A DNA stretch of 64,000 bases from Ophthalmolycus amberensis (lineage: Eukaryota > Chordata > Actinopteri > Perciformes > Zoarcidae): NCBI GenBank assembly GCA_024529925.1, contig JAFEUB010001559.1, positions 192,001 through 256,000 on the forward strand, in the 5' to 3' direction. The notes beneath the pieces were generated by a model, which was not told the origin of the DNA, made no database searches, and was given only the letters and a program-made list of their open reading frames with translations. Of the stretch, positions 1-25,103 are shown piece by piece. The first letter of the stretch is position 1; each line of letters opens with the position of its first letter. The translations under genes were made by a program, and so were the position numbers.

Positions 1-423
1 TATTTTATGTTAAGCTTCACGCACAACCTGCACGCCCACTTAAAAAAAAAAATCAGTTTACTGCTCATGAAAAGGAATTTGTGCGCACTTCCTGGGCAGA
101 TTGGACTTTTACTTTGGAGGGAGGCTTTAACTGTTACTTCTCTAAACTGAGGTGTATCATTAAATACTAATTCACAGAAGATCGAGCCCTTGAGCTGAAC
201 CAAAAAATATACAAAAAGTTAAGTTGTATTATACTTTCTGAGAGAAGAGACGGTTGCTGACTTGCAAGATTCGTGGGGTGTGTGGTGTGATAAGGTAGGG
301 TTAATAATACATTTTTGTCACATGATAATCGATGTTACGCTCGTCACGCACACTTGTGTGTGATTAGAGACCATATGAAGAGTTGTGTGTGGTCGTGCGG
401 TGGTTGTTTTCCAGGGCTTTGAC
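1..423. other. Upstream region of ssuh2, no gene seen
   Basis: AT-rich sequence with no convincing coding exon. A splice acceptor (pyrimidine-rich tract ending in ccag at 411-414) lies ten bases before the first ssuh2 ATG. The exon holding that ATG may therefore be preceded by a non-coding exon in or before this stretch. No TATA box or CpG-rich promoter is obvious. Confidence 0.4.
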
Positions 424-3400
424 ATGGAGTATCAGCCGGTGTTGGGGTGAGCGTCGCTTTATTGTTTATCATTTATAACTATAACTAGTTTATTTGATGT
501 ATTATTATTTTTATTGTTTTACGCCAAACAGAATGTAGCGAATGTTGTTTGTTGTTTCTTAACTTTCGTTTCTCGGTTAGCAGCCACCAGAACAGAAACT
601 ACGGAATGGCCAATCCGGGATACGCACCTGCGGCGCAGGGAGCACCCGGTAAGCTCCATGTGGGGGGTGCATTGCATTTTAAGCCTTTTTTTTTACATGG
701 TAGCTGAAATCTTTTACAATAGTGTTGTAATTGCGCACTTCCGCTTTACACACAAACCCACACACGCAAGGGTGACGTCATTTTCTACGTGCGGGTTGCT
801 TGAGGTTGCTGTCACCGCCCCGCTCGTAGGGTGTTCTGTGCGCCGCTATACTTACACACACGTTATATAGTTTGTTGAAGGATTTAACCCCTTAAAGCAG
901 CTGTAAAACACCTCCGAATGGATTATAACACGGAGGGGCAAGGTAAGTCTCTCTCTCTCGCTCTCTCTCTCGCGACCCTGCCTTCTGGTGTTGACTTGTA
1001 AAACAATATGTTCGCAACTTGGGAATTCCTTCAAGAATTCCGCTTGGAAAAAGAGACCCCCCTTTGTGTATATGTGGTCTACTCGTTTGTGTAATGCATG
1101 GAAGCTTGATTTAAAATGTGGAACTCTAGGCCGACAGCCATGACCTGAACTGGTTATTCTGGTTTCGTTTAAGCAATGTTCGCCCCGCCCGCCGCTGCAG
1201 CCGTTGACTTCTTGGGCCCCAGCGCTCCGCCGTCCAGCATGTTTGACAGCATGCCCGGCTATGAAGGCACCTTGGCAGGAGGAGGAGGAGGTACAGTAAA
1301 CGTCCTTTACGCAGTGCTGTCATGTTCACGTCCTGTCCGCTTTATTAGAGTACATCCATCCAATCTAAACCGGATCCAGTAGTACAGCTCTGCTGCATAT
1401 TCTATTTAATCTCATTTTTCAAGGCCTGCATCATATTGGAATCTGTTTATAATACTTCTCCCCCTCATGTTTACAAATGGGGGAGGCAACACATTAGAAA
1501 CCCCTCACAATATGAAACTACAACCACCATAATAAATATACAGTACATGCATAATTAAAACCTCTCTGACCGTGTAAAGCAAAAATGACCATTATCATCT
1601 GTGTAAAGGTGGAATTTATGGATGGACTGTTGGATTTTAAATGTGTACCTAATCAACTGACCACTGAGTGTATATTGTAAGTAAGAGGACTCTGAGTGAT
1701 TGCTGTTAAGATAATCGATTAAACGGAACAACAAACGTTCTATATCTGCTGTAGGTGGGTTTCTGCCCCCTCCGATGCCGGCTTCCCCGGCTCCCCAGCC
1801 TCAACCTGGACCTGCACAGCCACAGTGGAAGTAAGCTGAACTATTTCTGTTTTTCCCTCCTCAACATCCCTTAGTTTGCAAAAACTAATTTCCATGATGT
1901 GTCGTAACATTAAAGCCGTACAAGCGCTCTTACAACAACCACTTCCTCTTGAAATATTGAACTGAAATCAGTGACGTAATTATTCAAAGAGTGAACTTTT
2001 TTTTCCCTTCATGAGGCATTCTGGTTAAACATAATCCCCCAAAATGTTCCTCCTACTCCATTAAATCCCTTTCTGTGCTAGAAGATGTGTTTTTATTGAA
2101 GTGGGTGTCAGGAATGCCGTAACATCACACAGTGGATAAGTAACGTGTTGGAGTTCATGCCTCTCGCAGCTCTCATCTTTTATTGAAGAGCCAACCTGGA
2201 GTCCTTTTACAATCTGAACTATGTTCAGTATCTGCAGTATCTGAACTACTGTTTACAAACAATAACATCTGTGGTCCGATGTTTTATCTTCAATGCATTG
2301 TGTTTCTAGATTCCTGTTTTGTTTTGTCATGGGCTTCTTCACCTGTCAAATCTGTCAACCTGTCTCATAATGCATTTCATTCCCTCACTGCTGACAGCAT
2401 CCCGTCTATAACTGAAGAAACTGCCCGGGAGGCGTTTGCCCTGTATGCCTCCAGCAAGTGCTGCTACAGTGCAGCGCCAGTAAAGGACGGTGTGATCACC
2501 AGCATGGACGCATTCAACACGTACAGGGTAGGAAGTCATTCTTTTATATACGCGTTTGTGTGTGTTTTGGAAAAGCAGGAAGATAATCAGGAGGAGTAAA
2601 AGCTTTTGTTGTCGTTTTGGATGTTTAGTGCATGAATAAGAATTTCTCGTTGGTTTGGTGTTGTAGTACCGCCTGGAAACCTTCACCGAATCAAGATCTA
2701 CAGAGTGGAGTCACGAGCCGTACCATGGTACAGGACTATCACCGTGTGCATTAAATACATGAGTTGAATTCTCTGTTGCCTGCTGCCAGTCTGCTATTCT
2801 CACTGATGATCTGGTATGTTCTATTTGGATCAGGCCAGCCAGTGGACGCCTTCTCCCAACCACCTCCGGGTCCTTGGGACGTTCCTGTCAAAGTCCCCAG
2901 TTTCTTCGTGGAAGACGAACAAATCATGAAGGTTCCCTACACGTCGTCCACGAAGGTGAACTATACAACACAAGGTTTGCGGATGGAACAAAGCTCCTGT
3001 AATAGCTTTTAGAGATCGTTCCTGATGAGAAATCTATTTCACGTACAGGCCTGCCACGTGTGTGTGGGAATGGGCCGAAAACCTTGCAAAGACTGCGCCG
3101 GCGCTGGTAATGTAAGTGAAGACCACAGACCTCATTCAAAAAGGGTTTACTTCAAAGACCTTTGTGATCGTCAGCTGATCATGTGATTTCTTTTCTTGCC
3201 CCCCGTCAGAAAGTCTGTTGGGTGTGCAACGGGTCTGGTTATCGCCACGGAGAAGATCGATGCCACCACTGCAGTGGCAGAGGGAGGGAGAAGTAAGAGT
3301 CCGATGACGTAAAAGTACAGTTTATAAACGGTACAGTTTTGGTGCTTCTCCTCAAAGATGCTGATAGACAGTCTTCTGTTCACAGTTGCAACCACTGCCA

Positions 3401-5500
3401 AGGTCAAGGATCCATGCAATGTCCAACATGTCATGGAAAACAACAGCTGCTGGTCTACATCAGCCTCACTGTGAAATGGTGCGTCATGATGCTTAGAATT
3501 GTCTTTTCTCAACGATCTGAAAGTCATGAACTTCTATGGTTACTTTACAGCGTGAGTCACCGTGTAACTTTTTAAGTTTATATGTTTTATGGTCGTGCTT
3601 GCAGGACCAACAACTCTGATAACTACGTTGTGGAACAGTCAAGTGGACTGCAGCTGGACAACCTCAGCAAAGTCTCTGGGAAGGAGCTTTTCAGGGACTC
3701 TCAGTACCTGGTAAGAGAGTGTTTCTCACTTTCTCAGGGGGTTCAGGATACGGGCATATTGCTTAGATGACATGCTTAGAAGACATTTAAGTGAAGGAAA
3801 AATCCTTCACTTAAATGTCTTTTTAAAAGCTTAGTCTACTGTATTCATTGTTCAAATGAAGTATTAATAGTGAGTGCGAGAAAAGATTTTCTGCCGTAAA
3901 TGACACAGAGAGGCAGACCTGCAACAAGTTGGGCGAAGAGAGTCTGCTCTCACTTCTGTTTGTGGACCTAAACAAACCCCATTGGGCAAATGTGTGGTCT
4001 GTTCGTTGTTAGTTGTTGAGTGGTTGTTGTGTGAGTCGCCTTTTTGTTAATAATATTAGCCTCTGTGATTTGTGTGCACGGTGTGAATAGTAAATTGCCT
4101 CTTCTTGCATCCATTAAATCTTGTTTATTGCAAGTTGGTGTAAGACTTCAGCATGTAGGGGAGTATCTACACACACAGGCTGTCAATGCAATGTTCTGAT
4201 CGATTCCATGGTCTACACAGCTCACATGACAATTTGTTTTACACTTGTGCTTTACAAGGTTAACGGTGAGCTTCTTTTTAGGCTTCAAGTGTATTTTACA
4301 GTTATTGTGTTTTGGGGTCTTAGCACTGCACAGAAGATCTGCGGCTAAACGCCTCCTGTGTGACACTGAGGGAGATCTGCTGCTACTGACACGCTCCTCT
4401 CACTATGCGGCCCTCTTGTACTGTTGTTGTTCAATCAATCAAAACTTTATTTGTATAGCACCTTTCATACATCTTAGTGCCGCTCAAAGTACGTCGCAGA
4501 TGACTGACGAGCCCAAAAAAATAAGTGTGGACAGAATAAACAGTTAAAGCAAGAAAATAAAAGTAAAAAATGTATCAACTTTAGACCAATACATGCAAGT
4601 CAAAAAAACTATAACATGTAATAATTAATTAATAGCTATATTTACAGTGGTGGGAGTAAAATAGCTTTAAATTATGATAATAAAATAGAAAAAAGTATAT
4701 AACTAAAATACAATAAAATAAGTGATTAATATGATAATGATAAAACAGAATAACATTTTACAACTTCAATACAACAAGTGAATAAAGTTATTAAAATGTC
4801 TATAAACCGTTCTTAATCAAAGGCCTGGCTGAATAGGTAGGGTTAAAGTTTAGGTTTAAAGAGTTCAACATTTCTAGCAGCTCTCAGATCCTCAGGCAGA
4901 CTGTTTCAGGAGCTAAAAGCTGATTCAGCAAAGGTTTTATTCCTGCACTTTGGAACCACTAACAGACTCGTGCCAGAGGACCTAAAACCTACTCTATTGA
5001 TTCAGAGGTCACAAGTGTCCCACACAAGTTTTGTAATCCTGCTCGATCCGTCAACAAATAAATGAAAGTCATCAACAGTATTTCAGCATTATTCATTATT
5101 TCTCTGTGCAGGTCTACCCAGTGATGGGCTTCCCAGACCCTGTGGTGGTGAATGCTGCAGAGCGCCTTGTCAGTGAACACCAGGGCAAGTACTCCAGGAC
5201 GTCACGCATCCTGCAACAGGTAACATCTACTTTATTTAAAGCATTCTATGTGGATGTAAAATAACATCTTGTCAATGTCAAAAGACCGGACAATACTTGG
5301 GATCGAAGCCTAATTTGGTGTTTGCATAACATGGTCATATTTGCTCTCTTTGTCTGCAGCGTCAAACCATCGAGCTGATCCCCGTCACCAAGGTGACCTA
5401 CTCTTGGAAAGGGAAATCGCACATTTACTTTGTTTACGGGAATGAGTTCAAAGTAAATGCAGATAACTATCCTGCTACCTGTTGCTGTACTGTGATGTAA
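424..5500 (+). CDS. ssuh2: SSUH2-like protein, 13 coding exons, 395 aa
   Basis: Exons: 424-446, 584-648, 1174-1290, 1755-1830, 2398-2527, 2667-2727, 2834-2955, 3049-3111, 3210-3292, 3386-3478, 3605-3710, 5112-5219, 5360-5500 (TAA). All joins keep frame and all introns are GT-AG. Residues 1 to about 94 are Gly/Pro/Ala-rich and poorly conserved. From exon 5 the product follows vertebrate SSUH2: the SKCCYS segment, YRLETF...EW (exon 6), six CxxC pairs in exons 8-10 (CHVC, CKDC, CWVC, CHHC, CNHC, CPTC, mostly followed by xGxG as in the DnaJ zinc domain), and a C-terminal RQTIELIPVT segment. SSUH2 has been linked to odontogenesis; its biochemical role is poorly known. The zinc-binding inference rests on the cysteines. 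The start ATG is the first in frame with exon 2. Exon 2 has a tandem acceptor (ttagcag, 577-583) that could add one codon. An alternative first exon is noted separately. Confidence 0.93.
918..942 (+). CDS. ssuh2: Possible alternative first coding exon of ssuh2
   Basis: Inside ssuh2 intron 2, an ATG opens eight codons (MDYNTEGQ plus one base) and meets a consensus donor GTAAGT at 943. The exon ends in phase 1, exactly the phase needed to splice to exon 3 at 1174. This would give an SSUH2 isoform lacking the residues of exons 1-2. No promoter evidence is available; a (CT)n tract follows the donor. The alternative is a chance donor downstream of a chance ATG. Confidence 0.4.
3049..3478 (+). other. 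ssuh2: DnaJ-type CxxCxGxG cysteine core of SSUH2 (exons 8-10)
   Basis: Three consecutive exons encode six CxxC motifs: CHVCVGMG and CKDCAGAG in exon 8, CWVCNGSG and CHHCSGRG in exon 9, CNHCQGQG and CPTCHGK in exon 10. This spacing is that of the cysteine-rich zinc domain of type I DnaJ proteins, but no J domain is encoded, as in other SSUH2 proteins. Zinc binding is inferred from the motif. Confidence 0.85.
3780..3821. repeat. Perfect 19-bp inverted repeat with 4-nt loop
   Basis: Arms 3780-3798 and 3803-3821 are exact reverse complements separated by AAAA, within ssuh2 intron 11. The transcript would form a near-ideal short hairpin. No flanking repeat boundary was recognised. Confidence 0.9.
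4430..4990 (-). repeat. Dispersed retroelement-like repeat in ssuh2 intron 11
   Basis: Read on the minus strand, the right-hand end (4430-4475) is a fish retroelement-type tail: TGAAAGGTGCTATACAAATA then AAGTTTTGATTGATTGA. AT-rich sequence and a moderately conserved block (about 4850-4990) follow. No ORF is left. Family assignment from memory of teleost repeats only; the left boundary is approximate. Confidence 0.55.
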
Positions 5501-6123
5501 ACTGCAACGGTTGTGTATGAAGGTTTTCCTTTCCTTTAGATATCGAAATAAGTTTTACATGCAAGTCTGTTCTACTGATTATAATGGGTAGTTCCATGAA
5601 CACGTGGGCGGTCAAACAAGCCATTTTAAACGGTATGAACGCCTCAGAAGTTAGTAGAACTGATGAAGCATCTTAAATCGGCGCCCTTCGAGGCGACACA
5701 GAAAGTCTATTCACCTTTTGACTGTACGATAACTAATGTTTGGGAAATCATTTGTATTGTTACGTGCCATTTGTATGCATGCACCACAGAATAATGAATT
5801 GTTTACTGACTCAGTATAAACTATAATCGCACTATATTCCCTGAATCCTGATTATATGGCACCAATGATTTGTTTTTATCATCAGTTACGCAAACTATTT
5901 CCTATGATATATTTGCAGCAGTATTCGTGTTACGTTGGTAATATGTATGTGAACTAATAGTTTTATGTGAATATAACTAATTATTGAATGTTGATAATCA
6001 AATGAGACAAAAAAGTATAATACTTTATTTTGAACTATGCCTTACTTTCAATAAAATATATTTCTTTTTGTACAAGTAAATAATGGGTATTTCGTAATGT
6101 TTTGCTGTTGAGTCGTTTCGTCA
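5501..6123 (+). other. ssuh2 3'UTR and intergenic gap
   Basis: AT-rich untranslated sequence after the ssuh2 stop. A polyadenylation signal AATAAA at 6050-6055 is the best candidate 3' end. Beyond it about 100 bases separate ssuh2 from the dcaf1 promoter region, so the two genes are very close and head-to-tail. Confidence 0.6.
6050..6055 (+). terminator. Candidate ssuh2 polyadenylation signal
   Basis: AATAAA, about 550 bases after the ssuh2 stop codon, followed by T-rich sequence (tatttctttttgt) as expected downstream of a cleavage site. Confidence 0.5.
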
Positions 6124-7072
6124 TTAAAAGTGGACTGTCGCTGGTGAAATGACGTCGGCAACGTGTTCGCCGTAATGATAATAAACTGTGGACACAAAGC
6201 TACAATAAAGCAAACTAAGCGTTGGCTGTGAAACGGTGATCGGTACGTAGATAGTCACATAGGAACCATCCGGTCTGGACCGGTATCGGTGGATACAAGT
6301 CTCGGCAAATTTGGTAAAACCGGAGAAGAACTGAGCGGAACAACGAGGTAAAGTTAGCATGCTAGCTAAGTAGCCAGGTTCACCTGCGCTGCTGCTAGCT
6401 AGCTACTCTTTGCTAACTCAACGCTAGGTGGTGGTTACGCGTACAGGCAGCTTCCGTTGGTTCAAGTATGATTTTAATAGGACACAATAAACTGTACGTG
6501 TCTGTACAGCTCAGGCTTATTGCGGACTATAGCACAGGAAGTCAAAACAAAAGTGACCACTTTTAAGAGTGTCGCTAGCGAGCTGTGTGTGTTAGCTTCC
6601 TTGTTTAGCCACAGTGTAGCTAGCCAAACATCGCAACAGGCAGACCAGTACAGTGATTAATGGCTGCAAGTAAATGAAGGGGAAAACATGCTGATGGTGT
6701 TGAGTGTTGGAGCTTTATCTCCCAATCAAAGCAGAGATTATGCGAGAATATTTAAATCTTATATGCTAACTTGAAAAGTAATGTTTTTGACAGTTGCAGT
6801 CCCTGGAGAGCAGCTGCACCTAAACACACACACGAGTTGTTCTTAACGCATTGTTCTCCTGTTTATTAGCGACATTTATCATCTGACTGCAATCACGCTT
6901 TCCTTATATTTGTGATTCAGTGGTGTTTGTTGACTTTTTTAAGATTATAAATAGATGCAAAACAGCAGCGCTCTTTGTTTTGACCCCATGGAGTAGCAGA
7001 TGAGTCTGGACTGGATGTGTTATTAATGGAATCAAATGATATTAAGTGCATGCCATCCTCACAGGCTGCGCC
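6124..7072 (+). promoter_or_regulatory. dcaf1: dcaf1 promoter and 5' non-coding exon region
   Basis: A CRE-like TGACGTC (6150-6156) lies upstream of a plausible non-coding exon ending at 6347 (cgag before gtaaag). The first coding exon has an acceptor at 7061-7064 (acag), eight bases before the dcaf1 ATG, so a spliced 5'UTR exon is required. The exact start of transcription cannot be fixed by eye. The intron between (6348-7064) contains no gene I recognise. Confidence 0.5.
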
Positions 7073-19936
<12,864 letters not shown>

Positions 19937-20596
19937 GGAGCCACCGGCGTCCGGGACCCGAGGATCCGGACGACATGTCGAGACCTCTGCCTCGCAGACG
20001 TTTGAGCTGCAGAGCGCGAGGCGAGAGGAGCCGATGGCATCAGCAGATGAGGTGGGAGATAACGTGGAGCGCTGCCAGTTTGAAACAGTAGGCGTCTGCA
20101 CTCTGAGTGACGAGACCGAGGGAGAACAATCCCATAGAGATTTGCACACAAATTGACTTACTGGTGGGCCAGAAAATGATTGTAAACGCTATAGTTTTAT
20201 ATGTATGAAAAAAAAGAAGAAAAAAAAGAAGTGTGGTTGATGAGGAGAGAAAATGTGCGGTGAGGAAAAGTTTTATATTTTATCACATTTACGGCTTTTT
20301 TTAAGCGAGCCTCTTCATTTATTATTGATTCACTCACTTTGTAAGCCTCTGTTTGGTCACAGATTAGTGTTTGTTGGAGGAAAAGCTCACTGCAGCGCCG
20401 TGTGGTCTGCGTTTGTGTGGCAAAGGATGCGACGGCGCTCTCTCTCTCGCTCCGTGTTTTTGCCAGAACGCCCGGAATGATCACCAAAAAGTAATAAAGC
20501 TTTTGAATCAGGCAGCTAACCTCATGCACAAACACGTCGCCGATGGCGTCAAAGCCGCCTTCAGGTTTTACTCTTAAAACCGCTGACCAAAAAACA

Positions 20597-20597
<1 letters not shown>

Positions 20598-20637
<40 letters not shown>
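20598..20637. repeat. (AC)n microsatellite in dcaf1 3'UTR region
   Basis: About 20 AC units, uninterrupted. Confidence 0.95.
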
Positions 20638-20638
<1 letters not shown>

Positions 20639-21240
20639 CAGTGCCATTCGTGAACGTCGCCTCCTGATTTGATTGATGTACGGAGAGAAATGAAATCGGC
20701 TTGCTGCTCTTGTGTTGCTGAAGGAAGCGTAAATAGCGTGGACACTGTAACAAACAACTATTGACACACCTGCTCACTGCCGGCACACGACGGACACACG
20801 TGTGATTCTACGAGGCTTCATTGAGCCGATGGCAGGATTTGGCCTTAGTTGAAGATGACGGGGCTTTGTGCTGTCGGTCCGTCATACAGGGAACATCTGA
20901 CGTCTCGTGTTAGAAAACTGATGAAATCGATCTTGCTATAAACCTTGAAAGAGAGCTCGCATCTAAATAGAAGACGTTGGTCAAATTTAGAGTATTTTCA
21001 TTTCAAACTTGACTTTCCTCCGAGTAGAGTGACAGGAGGCTTCAAACTTCCAACATTGTGAAAAACAAATGCCTTCCACTTGCACCCTTTTTTGAAAACG
21101 TTTGGATTGTTCTCATGTGTTCTTTTTGCCTTGTTTCTGTTCATGTTACCGGTTTCCTTTTTCCATGAGAAGACCTGGATGTTGAGTTCCTTGAGACCGT
21201 TTATGTACAGCTTGTATGTATCTAAAGTATTTTTACTATA

Positions 21241-21246
21241 AATAAA
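21241..21246 (+). terminator. dcaf1: Candidate distal dcaf1 polyadenylation signal
   Basis: AATAAA followed within 20 bases by ttgtgtgcttctttg, a typical downstream GT/T-rich element. A proximal signal is at 20493-20498. Confidence 0.55.
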
Positions 21247-22149
21247 GACGGAAAATGATCTTTGTGTGCTTCTTTGATGACGTGTGAACGATGATCGGAC
21301 GTTTCATAAGCTGCTGCAGAGGAGTAGTGAAAAACATGTGTGGCTTTTTAAAGGTGGCAATCTTGAAGATTTTCATTTAATTGAATGTCTTTTCAGTCAC
21401 TGAAGGAGGTAACACTGATGAAAGTATTGCAATATTTATGTATTTTTCTGTCCTGAAAACAAATGCTGTGTCACTTTGTTCTCCATTGAACACAAAGAAA
21501 AAGGGAACTTTGCAAACAATTGTAAAAACGTTAAGGTCACGCATCAACAACACAACTGCCGACTGATAAACTCTTCTGTACGTTTTCACTCAAATATACA
21601 TTATAAGTCACCCAGGACTGAAATTATAAAGGTTCCACATTATAAAATGAGATTTTCATGTCTTTCGATTATTATAAAGTGCTTTAAATGCTGTGATTAT
21701 TATTATAGTATTGAAACGCTCAATCCATAGAGAAATGCATACAGCCTGTATTCAGAAACTGCCTTTAAACGAGCCGTCAGCATCACATCTATACAGTATA
21801 GAGACCGTGTCACAGTTTTAAACGTTCTAAATTATTACAGTGTATGTCAAAGGGTGAATATTCAGACTGACGGTATCAGAAAAATGTGTTTTTTGAATCT
21901 TAAAGCAAGTACGAGCCTGGAAATGAGCATCATATGAGGCCTTTAAGGATCCGCTTTAAGAGGAAGGAAGCGGTGCCCAGGAAGTCAAATTAACACACAA
22001 ACGTGATCGTTCTATCGGGTTCCTACAAGCAAGGAGCTCTTGAAGGGAACCTTTAGGTCAATATTTTGAACCAGATGGTGAACTCTGGTTTGATGGAACA
22101 CAGGGGAACTTAAACTTGTCTTCATAGAATCATACACAGCACAGCGTAG

Positions 22150-22275
22150 CTGCATTCAAGCCACCGTAAGCATTGAGGAGCAACTTTGGGGTTCAGCGTC
22201 TCGCTCAAGGACACTTTGACAAGTGGACATGAGGAGGAGGGATCGAACCCCCGAAACTTGTGTTTAAAGCACCTC
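22150..22275 (+). repeat. Common teleost repeat fragment
   Basis: Contains ggggttcagcgtctcgctca aggacactttgacaagtgga and gggatcgaacccccgaa, a block widely dispersed in teleost genomes as I recall. It stands about 180 bases before the LINE relic and may belong to the same decayed insertion. Confidence 0.5.
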
Positions 22276-22329
22276 CCTCTTAATAACTAAAAGGTTGAGT
22301 TTCATGCTTGGACTATCGTTATGTTCTAT

Positions 22330-22930
22330 CTACGTTATTATTCCAGCACAGACTTATAACATCCACTTCTATGGAGATGATGCACTTTTCTATGTGCACG
22401 CCTCCTCTCCAAATGGAGCGTTGTTGAGCGGTCCTCGGACATCTCTGCACGGCCTCAAACTCGCACTGAAATAGAAGTATTTTGTGAATTTGATCCGTCT
22501 TATTTTAAAACCCTGGTGTGGACCAGCTGGCACACAATCTGAAGTTAAAAGTGTTTCTTATCAGAGTAACGTGTGCTTTTCTTTGTCCGCCGTCATGGAT
22601 GCATCCTGTGTTCAGCCTCACCAGCAACATAGAGAACGACACGCGCCACCGTTGTTTGTAGATGCATCCTGATGGAGCTGCCGCGGTTTATACAGTTCTT
22701 CTCGCAAATTGAAAGCTACTGTTCATCTGAACCAAAGGGGACTGGCTAATTCTTGATACCGCTCGAGTAAATACTGAACTGGATCTGCCTCTCAGTGCTC
22801 GGCGCCGTACAAGTGGAATAGATTACAAAGCAGTTCAACCCTTGAAAGTCTGCTCCAGTTGGACCATTTTAAACTGTGACTGTGTTTTTTGATGTGTGTC
22901 TTGTCTTTGTTCGATTTCTTCCTGCCGTAC
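22330..22930 (+). mobile_element. Decayed LINE (non-LTR retrotransposon) reverse transcriptase fragment
   Basis: A reading frame at 22358-22400 gives NIHFYGDDALFYV, matching the reverse transcriptase motif around the catalytic Y-x-D-D. At 22802-22875 another stretch reads APYKWNRLQSSSTLESLLQL then DHFK, typical of the C-terminal end of fish LINE ORF2. The frame between is broken by stops and frameshifts, so the element is dead. Exact family not identified. Confidence 0.65.
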
Positions 22931-23322
22931 AGATCCACCTCATGATGATGAAGGATATGATAATGTCTCAGTTCTGTTCCTCCACATCAAGGCCCAAACC
23001 ATCAGTGAAGTGAGCTAAATCACGTCCAGTGAGATGAGATCACGTGTTTTCCAGGCTGCTTGTGACCACGATGCAGGAAATAAGAGACGACCTGCGTTTA
23101 GATCTACATTTATATCACATGTTCGCTGTGCCACACATTACATGTGAACAATTCCACCGTCATTGCCCTTAAAGTGTTTATATGCATCGTGTGTTTCTTA
23201 GAATTGTGCGTGCAGGGATTCGCCTCTAAATTTTCCTGTGTGGCCTCCCCCTCGTTTAATAATAGAACACCTTAAAATAGTCACCAGAACCACATTAAGA
23301 CGGATCAAATGAGCTTTTTCTG

Positions 23323-23353
<31 letters not shown>

Positions 23354-24910
23354 CCCATACAGTCAGTAGTTCTTCGTACAGGATGCATGAAACATGATCC
23401 TGAGGAGTTAAAAGATATAAGATTGGTGTGTTTGTGTGAAGGCAGTGTGATGGATGAGTTGGGGGGGGGGGGCATGGCTCTTATTGCCTCCTCGGCCGGC
23501 TCTTATTGCCTGCTAGCTTTGGGAGTGTTGAAACAGATAGCAGCTCTCACTGTGTGAGGCGGACCGGTGCGTCTCAGCCTCGGTGTTGCTGCATCACAGC
23601 TAAATGCAGCAACTGCTCAGAGAAGAAGTGCACTTTTCAAATCTTTTGTCTTTTAACATGCGCTCGGTTCAACACGTCTCTGCAGCAGTGCTTTCAGCAA
23701 GTACGGTGGAAGCTTATAATTTGTCATTCTTTTTTTTTTCCTCCCTCAAATGTTTATTAGCTGGGATGCATATTTAGCTTACGAAACGCCCCACACTCTT
23801 CCAGCTTTATGTATGTGATTGGAACACCGCCCACAGTGTTCCACTTGAAGTAATAGACAGATGGGAGTCAGTCACAGCGTCGCTGTGATGGAGAGAAATT
23901 ACCCTGGTGAATACTGCCCTCCCTCCCACACTACATCAAAGTCACTGGACGCTCAATATTCACAGAATCACTCTGTTTTTTTCTTTTCTGCTCCTTATTG
24001 CCGTACAGGACAAGACAGCTTTATGCGAGGGGGAGATACTGCACGACAAAGACGTTTTAAGATTAAAACTGTATATTCACCTGGTTTCAAACATCGTGTT
24101 CTCTTCCCACAGCGCGCCGGTGTGTAAATGTCCAGATCAAGGTCTCGGTGAGACAGACGAACAACTTCAAGGCCTGAAACGTTCACAGACGCGAGGCTGC
24201 GTTTATTGACGGTGTTCTGTGACGTACTGAAGTAATTAGACAGGTTGTGTGGATGTAATAGTGATGACTCTTAACTCCACCGGTCTGACGCTGCACAGCA
24301 AAGTAATGCATGTTGTGTTGATCACCCCCCTTAACAGTTTTAACAGCAGTGACTCACTTCATGATAAAACAGTGTTCAACTTCACATCAATCAGCTTACA
24401 GGCGAACTGTTTCTTTTGTGTTTTCTTGGCCCATTATTTTATTTTTGTTTCTTTTAAGCCATAAAAAGATTATTAAGAAAATAAATAACCAGCTCAGTAT
24501 TACATACCCACCAGCATTTTATTCCCAGTATGATGGAGGCTTTCAAAAAAAAAAAAACGCTCAGACCTTCGTGTGTGTGGGGGGCATATAAGGGAGCAAT
24601 AAACAAAACATAATAAAAAATACAAATACTTAATTCCAGGAACTGAACTCACCTTTTTGATATTAAATCAGTTCAAACTGTGCAGTTAAATCAGTTTAAC
24701 CCCCCCACTGCTGGAGCAGCAACTCGAGTCCAAAGTGACGTCACGTCCACACACCGGCAGCTAATTATTCTACAACAGGAACAAATGGCGACTAAACTAA
24801 ATTTCAGATTCAATCAGTTATTTCATGTGAATGGCATCTATAAAAAAAACTGCCTGCGCTCGTGCGATGCAGACTAATGGGGAAATCCAGAGTTTTATTG
24901 AATCCAAACT

Positions 24911-24929
24911 GGGGGGGGGGGGGGGGGGG
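24911..24929. repeat. Poly-G run (19)
   Basis: Uninterrupted 19-G homopolymer, one of six long G/C homopolymer runs within about 4 kb on both sides of the dock3 first exon. Confidence 0.9.
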
Positions 24930-25103
24930 TTGGCCTTTATAGGAGTTATATAGCTGCATCTCATCCGTGTGGGAGCATGACTGCACTATGACAAAGCACC
25001 GCCGGTAGTGGGTCTGATTCTTTTTGAAATAAGTCAACCAACCAGGAGGTGCTTCCCCACATTGTCTGGCCTGATCCGTAACACCGGGAGCTACTTTATG
25101 GGT

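Larger units (their letters stand above)
19937..21260 (+). other. dcaf1: dcaf1 3'UTR
   Basis: Non-coding sequence after the dcaf1 stop. Candidate polyadenylation signals are AATAAA at 20493-20498 and, with better downstream T/GT-rich sequence, AATAAA at 21241-21246. An (AC)n tract (20598-20637) lies between them, so short and long 3'UTRs would differ by this repeat. Confidence 0.6.

Noticed and set aside
2183..2599. Single-exon ORF of 138 codons
   Set aside because: It is ssuh2 exon 5 read through its flanking introns; splice sites and phase define only 2398-2527 as coding.
20197..20757. 186-codon minus-strand open frame in the dcaf1 3'UTR
   Set aside because: Carries a Cys-Val run from the AC microsatellite and lies antisense to the 3'UTR; no family similarity.
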